A stretch of DNA of 64,000 nt from an uncultured Oscillospiraceae bacterium (GCA_934446565.1 CAKSEO010000004.1:1-64000), one strand, 5' to 3'. Shown: positions 24,032-31,876, numbered from the stretch's first letter. The notes: generated from the letters alone by a model not told the origin. Numbers and translations: made by a program.

Positions 24032-24253
24032 TTATGATTTTGACCCATCCCACAGGCGTACACGTTTGTAGAACACTCGACACAAAATGTAGTCCAGAGC
24101 CACGCCGACGATGAATGCAGGAAGAATCGCTAATGCTGAAAGCGGAAGTAACGCCATTACTGATGGTTCAGGTATTCCCGCCGTCAGAGAGAAGATAACG
24201 CATATTGCAAGCCCTACTGACATCATTTCAAGATAATACATAAAACTGTACAT
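24032..24253 (-). CDS. Small membrane protein, candidate coat protein
   Basis: The 73-residue product has a first hydrophobic segment that could be a signal peptide (residues 9-27, ending LTAG) and a second span (about 32-58) followed by a basic tail (CRVFYKRVRLWDGSKS). Signal, span and basic C terminus is the plan of pVIII-type major coat proteins. Two true membrane spans are the alternative. GAGGGAAG lies upstream of the ATG. It is the first gene of the minus-strand phage operon, divergent from the repressor. Confidence 0.45.
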   Translation of the reverse strand: MYSFMYYLEMMSVGLAICVIFSLTAGIPEPSVMALLPLSALAILPAFIVGVALDYILCRVFYKRVRLWDGSKS

Positions 24254-24324
24254 CGTTCTTCCCTCTTTTCGCTGATTCTCTCTTGCCCTCGCCCTCCGGC
24301 GGGGGGGTTCTTTTTCGGTCGGGT

Positions 24325-24430
24325 GTGCTTTTTTGGCACACCCATATTATAGCATATAATGTGCCAAAATGGAACTGGTAAATGTGCCAAAAAAGAACAC
24401 ACCTTTTTATTGAATGTGTTAAAATAGAAC
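24325..24430. promoter_or_regulatory. Operator array between repressor and phage operon
   Basis: Three direct 16-mers, TGTGCCAAAATGGAAC (24360-24375), TGTGCCAAAAAAGAAC (24383-24398) and TGTGTTAAAATAGAAC (24415-24430), plus one inverted copy (24325-24340) surround the divergent promoter region. They are likely binding sites of the adjacent XRE repressor. Confidence 0.65.
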
Positions 24431-24446
24431 ATAGGAGGATTATTTG

Positions 24447-24662
24447 ATGTTTAAAGAAAACTTTATGATAAATATCAAGCGTGCAAGAGAAAGTGCTAAA
24501 ATGACACAACAACAAGTTGCAGATGTTTTGAACACCTCAAGAACCAACATAACCAAATACGAAACGGGTGCGCTTGAACCCAATATTGAAACAATAGGGT
24601 TACTAGCTGAATTATACAATGTAAGCACCGATTGGTTACTAGGAATAAAAAAAAGTAATTAA
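24447..24662 (+). CDS. XRE/Cro-CI-type repressor of the prophage
   Basis: The 71-residue protein is a single helix-turn-helix domain: MTQQQVADVLNTSRTNITKYETG (in part) and then NIETIGLLAELYNVSTDWLLG, the typical HTH_3 layout. ATG at 24447 with AGGAGG 8 nt upstream. It is transcribed away from the phage operon and preceded by an operator array. This is the arrangement of a lysogeny-type or copy-control repressor. Confidence 0.88.
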   Translation: MFKENFMINIKRARESAKMTQQQVADVLNTSRTNITKYETGALEPNIETIGLLAELYNVSTDWLLGIKKSN

Positions 24663-24683
24663 CATTGAAAGGGGCTGAAAGAA

Positions 24684-24848
24684 ATGATAAAAGAAGAGGA
24701 AACTAAAAATTGTGAAACATGCATTTTCAATATGCCTAATAACAAAAACGAATTTGTATGCACTGGAGCAGAAGGAAAATATGGACAACCAACGCCAATA
24801 AAAAACATAAATTATGAAGAATGTTGGGAAGAAATCCCCGATATATAA
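24684..24848 (+). CDS. 54-residue cysteine-containing protein downstream of the repressor
   Basis: AAAGGGG precedes an ATG. The product (MIKEEETKNCETCIFNMPNN, ending CWEEIPDI) has four cysteines, CETC and two single ones, suggesting a small zinc-ribbon-like fold of the kind found in phage and plasmid genomes. It lies 21 nt after the repressor and ends at a terminator, so it is probably expressed. I recognise no family. Confidence 0.55.
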   Translation: MIKEEETKNCETCIFNMPNNKNEFVCTGAEGKYGQPTPIKNINYEECWEEIPDI

Positions 24849-24849
24849 A

Positions 24850-24880
24850 AAGGCACTGCCGTAAATCGGTAGTGCCTTAA
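24850..24880 (+). terminator. Terminator after the repressor operon
   Basis: AAGGCACTGCC pairs with GGTAGTGCCTT around a 7-nt loop, then TAATTATT. Confidence 0.8.
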
Positions 24881-25539
24881 TTATTCAACGAAACTTTACG
24901 GCTCATGTGTTAGCCGTTCAACTCTCCCCTGTTGCCCCCTCTCATCTTGAAAGGGGGCACTTTATTTTTCTGTTTATCGCCCTGATTCCTTTGTTTTCTC
25001 CAGAGCCGCGAGGAACTGCGGCAACGCCGCGCCCGCCGCCTACGCGCGCCAAGTATTCTTAACTTGTGGACAATTATTGTTTTGTGGGGCGCGGGGCGCC
25101 TTTGCTGATACAAGGGGCGATTTGCGCCCTGGTTGGCGGTCGCGCCTTTAACTCGCGGCTCTGTCGCCGAAACTCCTGCGGCAAGGGCTCATTTGTTGCG
25201 CTTCGCGCTGATTCCTGAATATGCCGCATATCTCTTGCAGATAGGTTATAGGCGCTTTGGCGGCATGCTCCTGCCGTTGATGTCCTGGATTTGTGAGCGC
25301 AGGGGCGCGGGTTGCTTTATATTTGTCCGGTTTATCATAGGGGAGTTACGCGCGTGGCGGCGGGCGCGGGTGGAAGTTGCGCAGGTTCGCGGCTCTTGAG
25401 GATAAGACATGCAAGCGGTACGGAATCAGGGCGATAAGCTGAAGATTGCTGCTTTCCGCACTGATGGAGTTTCGTTCTACTTTTCCAAACGTTTGGAATA
25501 AAGAAAGTGGCAGAACGTTTCCGAACTGCCACTATATCA
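24881..25539. other. GC-rich stretch without a convincing gene
   Basis: About 650 bp, strikingly richer in GC than the flanking phage genes, with GCGCC/GGCGC runs and short palindromes. Frames exist on both strands (for example 25133-25399) but their products are Arg/Ala/Leu-rich and lack ribosome-binding sites. It contains CCCCCT/AGGGGG hairpins (24933-24957) and a perfect 16-bp palindrome at 25483-25498. It may hold an origin or decayed genes. Confidence 0.4.
25483..25498. repeat. 16-bp palindrome, copy 2
   Basis: TTCCAAACGTTTGGAA, identical to 22641-22656; the identity extends to 19 nt. Confidence 0.6.
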
Positions 25540-25803
25540 TTATCTTTTACTGTAATGCCCTTTACATGCGATTATCTCGACACTATCAGAAGTACACCGG
25601 AATATCAATCTATTGCAATCATCTATCCGAACACTCCACCAACCTTGCAAATTTCCCTTTAGCGGTTCGGGCTTACCAATGCAATTATATCCGTTGCGTT
25701 CTATGTCCTCAATAAGCAAATTTATCCGCTTTAGAGTTTTTCTATCTTCTGTTTGCCAAGATTTATACTCGTCCCATGCATCGGACTGCCAAACTATTTT
25801 CAT
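25540..25803 (-). CDS. YoeB/Txe-family toxin (mRNA interferase)
   Basis: The 87-residue product matches Txe/YoeB ribosome-dependent RNases: WQSDAWDEYKSWQTEDRK at the N terminus, LKGNLQGWWSVRID DCNRLIF (conserved GxWSxRI and RLIF strands) and the C-terminal CKGHY with the catalytic His-Tyr. It starts directly after the antitoxin stop codon. The partner is of RelB/DinJ rather than the usual YefM type. It probably stabilises the prophage. Confidence 0.9.
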   Translation of the reverse strand: MKIVWQSDAWDEYKSWQTEDRKTLKRINLLIEDIERNGYNCIGKPEPLKGNLQGWWSVRIDDCNRLIFRCTSDSVEIIACKGHYSKR

Positions 25804-26061
25804 TTACTTATCTCCAATCAGTTTATGAACAACACCCTTTCCGTTATCCAGGTCATCAGCTCGGCGGCGAAGTTCGGCAGCTTCGGAAGAGGTCAGACCG
25901 TTTTCATCATACAATGATACCGAAAACGGTATACCCCCCTCACGAACCGACTTAGTGAGGAACATTGTTATTGCAGTGCTCATATCTATGCCAAGTTCCT
26001 CAAATAAATCTCTTGATTTTTCCTTTAATTCGTCGTTGACCCTAATTGAAATAGTAGCCAT
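25804..26061 (-). CDS. RelB/DinJ-family antitoxin
   Basis: The 85-residue product has the N-terminal ribbon-helix-helix strand and helices (ATISIRVNDELKEKSRDLFE, then GIDMSTAITMFL) and an acidic C terminus. The GIPF segment is characteristic of DinJ/RelB proteins. GGAGGTGATAAC precedes the start. It neutralises the toxin and probably autoregulates the promoter at 26080-26108. Confidence 0.9.
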   Translation of the reverse strand: MATISIRVNDELKEKSRDLFEELGIDMSTAITMFLTKSVREGGIPFSVSLYDENGLTSSEAAELRRRADDLDNGKGVVHKLIGDK

Positions 26062-26079
26062 GTTATCACCTCCACTATT

Positions 26080-26108
26080 ATTATATCACTATTGTGCTAC
26101 ATTGTCAA
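26080..26108 (-). promoter_or_regulatory. Promoter of the toxin-antitoxin operon
   Basis: Minus strand TTGACA (26103-26108), 17 bp, TATAAT (26080-26085). Confidence 0.8.
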
Positions 26109-26165
26109 TACATTTGCGTGATTTGTCAAAAATATATATTATAGTATAAAATCATGTACAAGAAA

Positions 26166-26206
26166 AATACCCGGCTCATCGTGAAGAACCCACGAAAATC
26201 CGGGTA
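26166..26206 (-). terminator. Terminator at the prophage right end
   Basis: TACCCGG (26168-26174) pairs with CCGGGTA (26200-26206), with an inner TCGTG/CACGA stem. On the minus strand TTTTTCTTG follows. It stops transcripts entering from the second copy of the cysteine-rich gene. Confidence 0.8.
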
Positions 26207-26209
26207 GTG

Positions 26210-26563
26210 AAATTTCTCTTTTACGCAATTGCGCGTATTTATATGTAACTCTTTTTTGTTACATTATACCACAGTTCCCCCGGAATTTCAATATCAATCC
26301 CGTTTACCGCCGTGAGTGTTCCGCCTGATGTACTGCTGAACGAACTCCAGGTTCTCACCATGACGAATCTCCCGAACGAGCCGCCGGAACATATTCGGCA
26401 GCCACTTAACAACCAGGTCGCAGCACTCAATATAATGCGCGCAGACTTCGCAGCCGTCGAACTTCGGACAGCTTGCGCAAGGCGGACGAGGATAAACCGG
26501 ACTAGTTGCCGGACATTCCTGATAATATTTGCACTCCCAATAATCACATGTCAACGCGATACC
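26210..26563. repeat. Right 354-bp direct repeat of the prophage
   Basis: Starts with AAATTTCTC and TTTTACGCAATTG like the left copy, and ends with GCGATACC. About 97% identical to 17788-18140. Confidence 0.9.
26294..26554 (-). CDS. Cysteine-rich small protein, copy 2
   Basis: The 86-residue product is the same as that of 17871-18131; the nucleotide differences seen are outside the codons or silent. Here the upstream 124-residue gene and rep are absent and the sequence diverges just before the start. This looks like the remnant of an older or second related element. Expression is doubtful because its normal operon is missing. Confidence 0.5.
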   Translation of the reverse strand: MTCDYWECKYYQECPATSPVYPRPPCASCPKFDGCEVCAHYIECCDLVVKWLPNMFRRLVREIRHGENLEFVQQYIRRNTHGGKRD

Positions 26564-26596
26564 ACACTATACATTTCCTTATGCTCTCTGTTCAAC

Positions 26597-26666
26597 ATTT
26601 TATCGCCCGCTCTTACCACATTTACGCAAAAAAGTCCAGCTTTCACTGGACTTTTCGACAAGCTGA
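26597..26666. repeat. Terminator-linked repeat, short subtype
   Basis: ATTTACGCAAAAAAGTCCAGC and TTTTCGACAAGCTGA (26652-26666) match positions 30-74 of the window. It abuts the glgA terminator hairpin at 26667-26689. Confidence 0.6.
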
Positions 26667-26689
26667 AGCCGCACCTGGATGGCGCGGCT
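26634..26689 (-). terminator. Terminators downstream of glgA
   Basis: AGCCGC (26667-26672) pairs with GCGGCT (26684-26689). Next on the minus strand is the GTCCAG/CTGGAC hairpin (26634-26651) followed by TTTTTTGCG. Confidence 0.7.
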
Positions 26690-26706
26690 TTTCCTATTAA
26701 TTTGAT

Positions 26707-28131
26707 TTACTCTCCACAGAGTTCCTTGTAAAGACCAATATACAGCTTTGCAGACTGCGCCCAGCTGAAATCTGCCTTCATTGCTCTTGTGACAAGCTTG
26801 CCCCAGGACATACGATTATCGTAGGCGCCCTTAGCACGCTGAATAGCGCCAAGCATATCATGCGCATTGTAGCTCTGGAATGTGAATCCGATACCGTTAT
26901 CGCCGTAGTCAACGATACTATCCTTAAGGCCACCTGTAGCACGTACTATCGGAATTGTGCCATAACGAGCTGAGATCATCTGTGCAAGACCACAGGGCTC
27001 GCTCTTAGAAGGCATCAGGAACATGTCAGCGCCGGCATATATTCTCTTAGCGAGTGCAGGATTGAATCCACGATAGAATCCTACCTTATCAGGATACCGC
27101 CAGTGCATGTTCTGGAAGAACTCCTCATACTGACTTTCACCAGAGCCAAGTATAACAACCTGCATATCTGTAGCAATTATATCATCGAATACTGCGCGCA
27201 CAAGATCAAATCCCTTGTGGTCGGCAAAACGCGAGATCATTGCCAACAGCGGTATCTTATATTCGGGCATTCCGAATTCGCTGAAAATGGCGCTCTTGCA
27301 GGCAGCCTTGCCTTTGTGGTCCTTTGCACTGAAATTGGCCGCAATCTCCTTATCGGTCTCGGGATTGTACATATCCGTGTCGATGCCATTAAGAAATCCG
27401 CAGGTCTTGTACTGCTTGCTGACAAGTATTCTGTCAAGACCGTGAGAGAACCATGGATCCAGTATCTCCTTAGCGTAAGTCGGAGAAACCGTAGTTACCT
27501 TATCAGCAACTTCAATGGCGCCCTTCATAAAGTTGATGTCTCCATCATACTCGATGATGTTAACTTTGTGCGGCGGGATACCAACGATATCCTTTACCAG
27601 GTCAAGGCCATACTGTCCCTGATATCCTATATTATGTATCGTGAAAACATGCTTGATGTTGTCGTAGCAGCCGCCTGCATTCCTGTAGAACAGGTCATAA
27701 TAAACAGGAATAAGCGCACACTGCCAGTCGTTGGAATTAATGACCTGCGGCTTGAACTCAATATACTTGAGCATCTCAAGAACTGCGCGGCTGAAGAAAA
27801 CATATCTTTCAGCGTCATCATAGTACCCATAAAGACCATTGTCACGCTTGAAATAGAATTCGTTATCAATAAAGAAATATGTAACTCCATCGACCTGCTG
27901 TGAAAAGAGACCACAATATTGTGTCCTCCAACCTACCGGAACAGTGAAATTAGTGATGTAGTTCATTTTCTCCTTCTGCTCAGGCTTAAAGGAATTAACA
28001 TAGTAAGGCATGACAACGCATGCTTCCTGTCCGGCTGCGCAGAGCGCCTTCGGCAGCGAACCAGCAACATCAGCAAGACCGCCGGAAGCGGCAAAGGGAC
28101 GGGCTTCACTTGCAGCATAAAGAATTCTCAT
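26707..28131 (-). CDS. glgA: Glycogen synthase (ADP-glucose type)
   Basis: GlgA, a GT5 glycosyltransferase, adds glucose from ADP-glucose to growing glycogen. The 474-residue length is normal. The N-terminal nucleotide-sugar motif reads ASGGLADVAGSLPKAL, where the lysine of the usual K-T/S-GGL is alanine. HNIGYQG, the NGID segment, and the C-terminal GT-B motif PSKSEPCGLAQ with the catalytic glutamate are present. The ATG at 28129-28131 has GGAGG 10 nt upstream; a longer frame is rejected. No other glg gene is in the window. Confidence 0.94.
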   Translation of the reverse strand: MRILYAASEARPFAASGGLADVAGSLPKALCAAGQEACVVMPYYVNSFKPEQKEKMNYITNFTVPVGWRTQYCGLFSQQVDGVTYFFIDNEFYFKRDNGLYGYYDDAERYVFFSRAVLEMLKYIEFKPQVINSNDWQCALIPVYYDLFYRNAGGCYDNIKHVFTIHNIGYQGQYGLDLVKDIVGIPPHKVNIIEYDGDINFMKGAIEVADKVTTVSPTYAKEILDPWFSHGLDRILVSKQYKTCGFLNGIDTDMYNPETDKEIAANFSAKDHKGKAACKSAIFSEFGMPEYKIPLLAMISRFADHKGFDLVRAVFDDIIATDMQVVILGSGESQYEEFFQNMHWRYPDKVGFYRGFNPALAKRIYAGADMFLMPSKSEPCGLAQMISARYGTIPIVRATGGLKDSIVDYGDNGIGFTFQSYNAHDMLGAIQRAKGAYDNRMSWGKLVTRAMKADFSWAQSAKLYIGLYKELCGE

Positions 28132-28218
28132 CGTAATTATTCCTCCGATTATTTTGCAGACCGATATTTCAGCGAAACTCACAGGCGTCACTTCAATATA
28201 CATATCCACCTTATATAT

Positions 28219-28247
28219 ACTATATCACAAATAATATAATAAATCAA
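28219..28247 (-). promoter_or_regulatory. Promoter of glgA
   Basis: Minus strand TTGATT (28242-28247), 17 bp, TATAGT (28219-28224). Confidence 0.7.
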
Positions 28248-28330
28248 GTATGTTTTCTAATTTTTTCAAAACAGCAGGTGCGCGCAAAAAACAAAAGCCG
28301 CACTTTCGTACGACTTTTGCAGATATCAGT

Positions 28331-28418
28331 TGGTGCCGCTGACCGGACTTGAACCGGTATGATGTTGCCATCGAGGGATTTTAAGTCCCTTGCGTCTGCC
28401 GATTTCGCCACAGCGGCA
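28331..28418 (-). tRNA. tRNA-Leu (anticodon TAA)
   Basis: An 85-nt class II tRNA plus encoded CCA. The acceptor arms TGCCGCTG/CAGCGGCA pair, the anticodon loop reads ACTTAAAAT with TAA, there is a long variable arm, and the T arm is CCGGTTCAAGTCCGG. Confidence 0.95.
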
Positions 28419-28507
28419 TTACAACGATATTATTTTATCATAATTCAGCGGATTTGTCAAGAGGTTATTGCAGCTTTTATTATTATGTAGAAAATTATAA
28501 AATCGTA

Positions 28508-28536
28508 TTGAAATTTGATAAGATTTGTGATATTAT
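28508..28536 (+). promoter_or_regulatory. Promoter of carB
   Basis: TTGAAA (28508-28513), 17 bp, TATTAT (28531-28536). Confidence 0.65.
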
Positions 28537-28593
28537 ATATAATGATAATTCTGTGCAGATACAGAGTAGAAAAACGGATAAGGGAGTAAAATT

Positions 28594-31500
28594 ATGCCAA
28601 AGAAACAGGACATCAACAAGATACTGATCATCGGATCAGGTCCTATCATCATCGGACAGGCGTGCGAATTCGACTATTCCGGCACACAGGCTTGCAAAGC
28701 GCTTCGTAAGCTGGGTTATCAGATAGTGCTCGTGAATTCAAACCCTGCAACTATCATGACCGACCCGGATGTTGCCGACATCACCTACATTGAGCCGCTC
28801 AATGTTGACAGGCTCACCCAGATAATTGAGAAAGAGCGCCCCGACGCGCTGCTGCCTAACCTCGGCGGTCAGTCTGGTCTGAACCTCTGCTCCGAGCTTA
28901 GCGAAGCCGGCGTGCTTGAAAAGTACAACGTCCAGGTCATCGGCGTTCAGGTCGACGCTATCGAGCGCGGCGAGGATCGTATCGAATTCAAGCATACAAT
29001 GCAGAAGCTCGGTATCGAAATGCCCCGCAGCGAGGTAGCTTACTCCGTTGAAGAAGCTGTAAAAATCGCTGATCAGCTCAAGTATCCTGTCGTTCTTCGT
29101 CCTGCTTATACCATGGGTGGCGCAGGCGGCGGCATGGTTTACAACATCGATGAGCTGAAGGTCGTATGTGCACGCGGTCTGCAGGCAAGCCTTGTCGGTC
29201 AGGTGCTCGTTGAGGAGTGCATAAGCGGCTGGGAAGAGCTCGAGCTTGAAGTAGTACGCGACGCTAACGACAACGTTATCACTGTATGCTTCATTGAGAA
29301 TATCGACCCGATCGGCGTTCACACCGGCGATTCCTTCTGCTCTGCCCCGATGCTCACTATCAGCGAGGACGTTCAGAAGAAGCTCCAGGAATACTCCTAC
29401 AAGATAGTAAAGGCTATCGAGGTCATCGGCGGCTGCAACTGCCAGTTCGCACACGATCCCGTTTCCGGACGTATCGTCGTTATCGAGATCAACCCGAGAA
29501 CCTCCCGCTCCTCCGCGCTCGCTTCAAAGGCTACCGGCTTCCCGATCGCCCTGGTTTCCGCTATGCTCGCATGTGGTCTGACGCTGGACGAGATCCCCTG
29601 TGGTCAGTGCGGTACTCTTGATAAGTACGTTCCCGGCGGCGACTATGTCGTTATCAAATTCGCGCGTTGGGCATTCGAAAAGTTCAAGGGCGCAGAGGAC
29701 AAGCTCGGAACTCAGATGAAGGCAGTCGGCGAGGTAATGTCAATCGGCAAGACTTACAAGGAAGCTTTCCAGAAGGCTATCCGCAGTCTTGAGACCGGCA
29801 GATACGGTCTGGGATTCGCAAAGGATTTCAACAAACTTACCAAGTCTGAGCTGCTCTCTAAGCTGCGTTATCCCTCAAGCGAGCGTCAGTTCATAATCTA
29901 TGAGGCACTCCGCAAGGGCGCTACAATTGATGAGATTTACGACCTCACTAAGATAAAGCATTGGTTCCTCCAGCAGATGAAGGAGCTGGTTGACGAGGAA
30001 AACTCCCTTATCGAAAATAAGGGCGCTGTTCCTGCTGAGCCGGTACTCCGTCAGGCTAAGCTCGACGGTTTCTCCGACAGATACCTCAGCCAGATACTCG
30101 GCGTTTCCGAGGAGGAAGTACGCACCACCCGCGAGAAGTACGGTATCCGCGAGGCGTGGGAGGGCATCCATGTAAGCAGCACTGAAAATGCAGCGTACTA
30201 TTACTCCACTTATCATGATATCAAGGATACTAGCCCAGTTTCCGACAAGCCCAAGATAATGATCCTCGGCGGCGGTCCCAATAGAATCGGTCAGGGTATC
30301 GAATTTGACTACTGCTGCGTACACGCTGCGCTTGCACTGAAAAAGCTCGGTTTCGAATCCATCATCGTAAACTGCAACCCCGAAACCGTTTCTACCGACT
30401 ACGACACCTCCGACAAGCTGTACTTTGAGCCGCTCACTTTGGAGGATGTTCTGGCCATCCATGAAAAGGAAAAGCCGGTCGGCGTTATCGCACAGTTCGG
30501 CGGTCAGACTCCGCTCAACCTTGCAGGCGACCTCAAGAAGTACGGTGTAAATATCCTCGGCACCAGCCCGGAGACCATCGACCTCGCAGAGGATCGCGAC
30601 CACTTCCGCGCAATGATGGAGAAACTCGGTATTCCTATGCCTGAATCCGGAATGGCTGTCAACGTTGACGAGGCGCTGGAGATCGCGAACCGTATCGGCT
30701 ACCCGGTAATGGTACGTCCCTCCTACGTTCTCGGCGGCAGAGGTATGGAAGTCGTTCACGACGACGACATGATGAGAGTTTACATGTCCGCAGCCGTTGG
30801 CGTAACCCCCGACAGACCCATCCTCATCGACCGTTTCCTGCACCATGCGACAGAGTGCGAAGCAGACGCTATTTCCGACGGCACGAACTGCTACGTTCCC
30901 GCTGTCATGGAGCACATTGAGCTTGCCGGCGTACATTCCGGCGACTCCGCCTGCATTCTCCCGAGTAAGAACCTCACCGAAAAGCAGGTCAACACCATCA
31001 AGGATTATACCAGAAAGATAGCAGTAGAGATGAATGTCTGCGGTCTGATGAACATGCAGTACGCTATCGAGGACGATACTGTTTACGTGCTCGAAGCTAA
31101 TCCGCGTGCCTCCAGAACAGTTCCGCTGGTTTCCAAGGTTTGCGGCGTCAACATGGTACAGATCGCTACTCAGATAATCACTTCTTCCCTGACTGGCAAC
31201 CCCAGTCCCGTTCCGGAACTCCGCGACCACCAGATAAACCACTATGGCGTCAAGGAAGCTGTATTCCCGTTCAACATGTTCCCCGAGGTTGACCCGGTTC
31301 TCGGTCCGGAGATGCGTTCCACCGGCGAAGTTCTTGGGATCTCTCCGAGCTTCGGCGAAGCTTATTACAAGGCTCAGGAGGCTACTCGCACCAAGCTTCC
31401 GCAGGAGGGCACCGTTCTCCTCAGCGTATGCGACCGCGACAAGCCAGAGCTTGTTGAAGTTGCTAAGGCGTTCAACGACCTTGGCTTCAAAATCATCGCA

Positions 31501-31812
31501 ACTGGTAAGAGCTATGAAATGATAAAGGAAGCAGGTATCCCCGCAGAGCGCATATTCAAGATGTACGAGGGCAGACCCAACATCGGCGACGCCATTGCCA
31601 ACGGTAGTATCCAGCTCATCATCAACACTCCTGCTGGTAAGGACAGCGTTACTGACGACAGCTACATCAGAAAGGCTGCGATAAAACACCGCATTCCGTA
31701 TATCACCACAATGGCTGCTGCAAAGGCAAGCGCCGAGGGCATCCGTGCGATAAAGGAGAACAAGCACTTTGGCGTTAAGTCTCTCCAGGCACATCACGAT
31801 GAAATAATCTGA
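28594..31812 (+). CDS. carB: Carbamoyl-phosphate synthase large subunit
   Basis: CarB makes carbamoyl phosphate from bicarbonate, ammonia (from the CarA glutaminase) and two ATP for pyrimidine and arginine synthesis. The 1072 residues contain the two homologous ATP-grasp halves: GSGPIIIGQACEFDYSG at the N terminus and GGGPNRIGQGIEFDYCC at about 562. A C-terminal MGS-type allosteric domain follows from about 935. Start ATG with AAGGGAG upstream. carA is not adjacent, so the subunits are encoded apart or in another operon. It is monocistronic. Confidence 0.97.
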   Translation: MPKKQDINKILIIGSGPIIIGQACEFDYSGTQACKALRKLGYQIVLVNSNPATIMTDPDVADITYIEPLNVDRLTQIIEKERPDALLPNLGGQSGLNLCSELSEAGVLEKYNVQVIGVQVDAIERGEDRIEFKHTMQKLGIEMPRSEVAYSVEEAVKIADQLKYPVVLRPAYTMGGAGGGMVYNIDELKVVCARGLQASLVGQVLVEECISGWEELELEVVRDANDNVITVCFIENIDPIGVHTGDSFCSAPMLTISEDVQKKLQEYSYKIVKAIEVIGGCNCQFAHDPVSGRIVVIEINPRTSRSSALASKATGFPIALVSAMLACGLTLDEIPCGQCGTLDKYVPGGDYVVIKFARWAFEKFKGAEDKLGTQMKAVGEVMSIGKTYKEAFQKAIRSLETGRYGLGFAKDFNKLTKSELLSKLRYPSSERQFIIYEALRKGATIDEIYDLTKIKHWFLQQMKELVDEENSLIENKGAVPAEPVLRQAKLDGFSDRYLSQILGVSEEEVRTTREKYGIREAWEGIHVSSTENAAYYYSTYHDIKDTSPVSDKPKIMILGGGPNRIGQGIEFDYCCVHAALALKKLGFESIIVNCNPETVSTDYDTSDKLYFEPLTLEDVLAIHEKEKPVGVIAQFGGQTPLNLAGDLKKYGVNILGTSPETIDLAEDRDHFRAMMEKLGIPMPESGMAVNVDEALEIANRIGYPVMVRPSYVLGGRGMEVVHDDDMMRVYMSAAVGVTPDRPILIDRFLHHATECEADAISDGTNCYVPAVMEHIELAGVHSGDSACILPSKNLTEKQVNTIKDYTRKIAVEMNVCGLMNMQYAIEDDTVYVLEANPRASRTVPLVSKVCGVNMVQIATQIITSSLTGNPSPVPELRDHQINHYGVKEAVFPFNMFPEVDPVLGPEMRSTGEVLGISPSFGEAYYKAQEATRTKLPQEGTVLLSVCDRDKPELVEVAKAFNDLGFKIIATGKSYEMIKEAGIPAERIFKMYEGRPNIGDAIANGSIQLIINTPAGKDSVTDDSYIRKAAIKHRIPYITTMAAAKASAEGIRAIKENKHFGVKSLQAHHDEII

Positions 31813-31817
31813 TAACG

Positions 31818-31851
31818 TATCCCTCCGGGTATCTTTCCCGGAGGGATTTTT
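31818..31851 (+). terminator. Terminator of carB
   Basis: ATCCCTCCGGG pairs with CCCGGAGGGAT, then TTTTTAT. Confidence 0.9.
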
Positions 31852-31876
31852 ATGTCTTAAATTATGCAGCTGACTG

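Larger units (their letters stand above)
17788..26209. mobile_element. Inovirus-like (filamentous phage) prophage
   Basis: This 8.4-kb block carries, on one strand, a HUH replication protein, a Zot/pI assembly ATPase, a pVI-like membrane protein, a pIII-like protein with glycine-rich linker and C-terminal anchor, a small pV-like protein and short hydrophobic proteins. An XRE repressor and a toxin-antitoxin pair are also present. This order and size are those of Inoviridae-type genomes. There is no secretin (pIV), as expected in a one-membrane host. It is bounded by direct repeats with a shared recombination spacer. Most genes are intact, so it may still be active. Confidence 0.85.

Noticed and set aside
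25133..25399. An 88-codon plus-strand frame in the GC-rich prophage gap
   Set aside because: No Shine-Dalgarno, Arg/Ala-rich composition, no recognisable domain.
29875..31797. A 640-codon minus-strand open frame inside carB
   Set aside because: Antisense shadow of carB caused by codon bias; no start signals.
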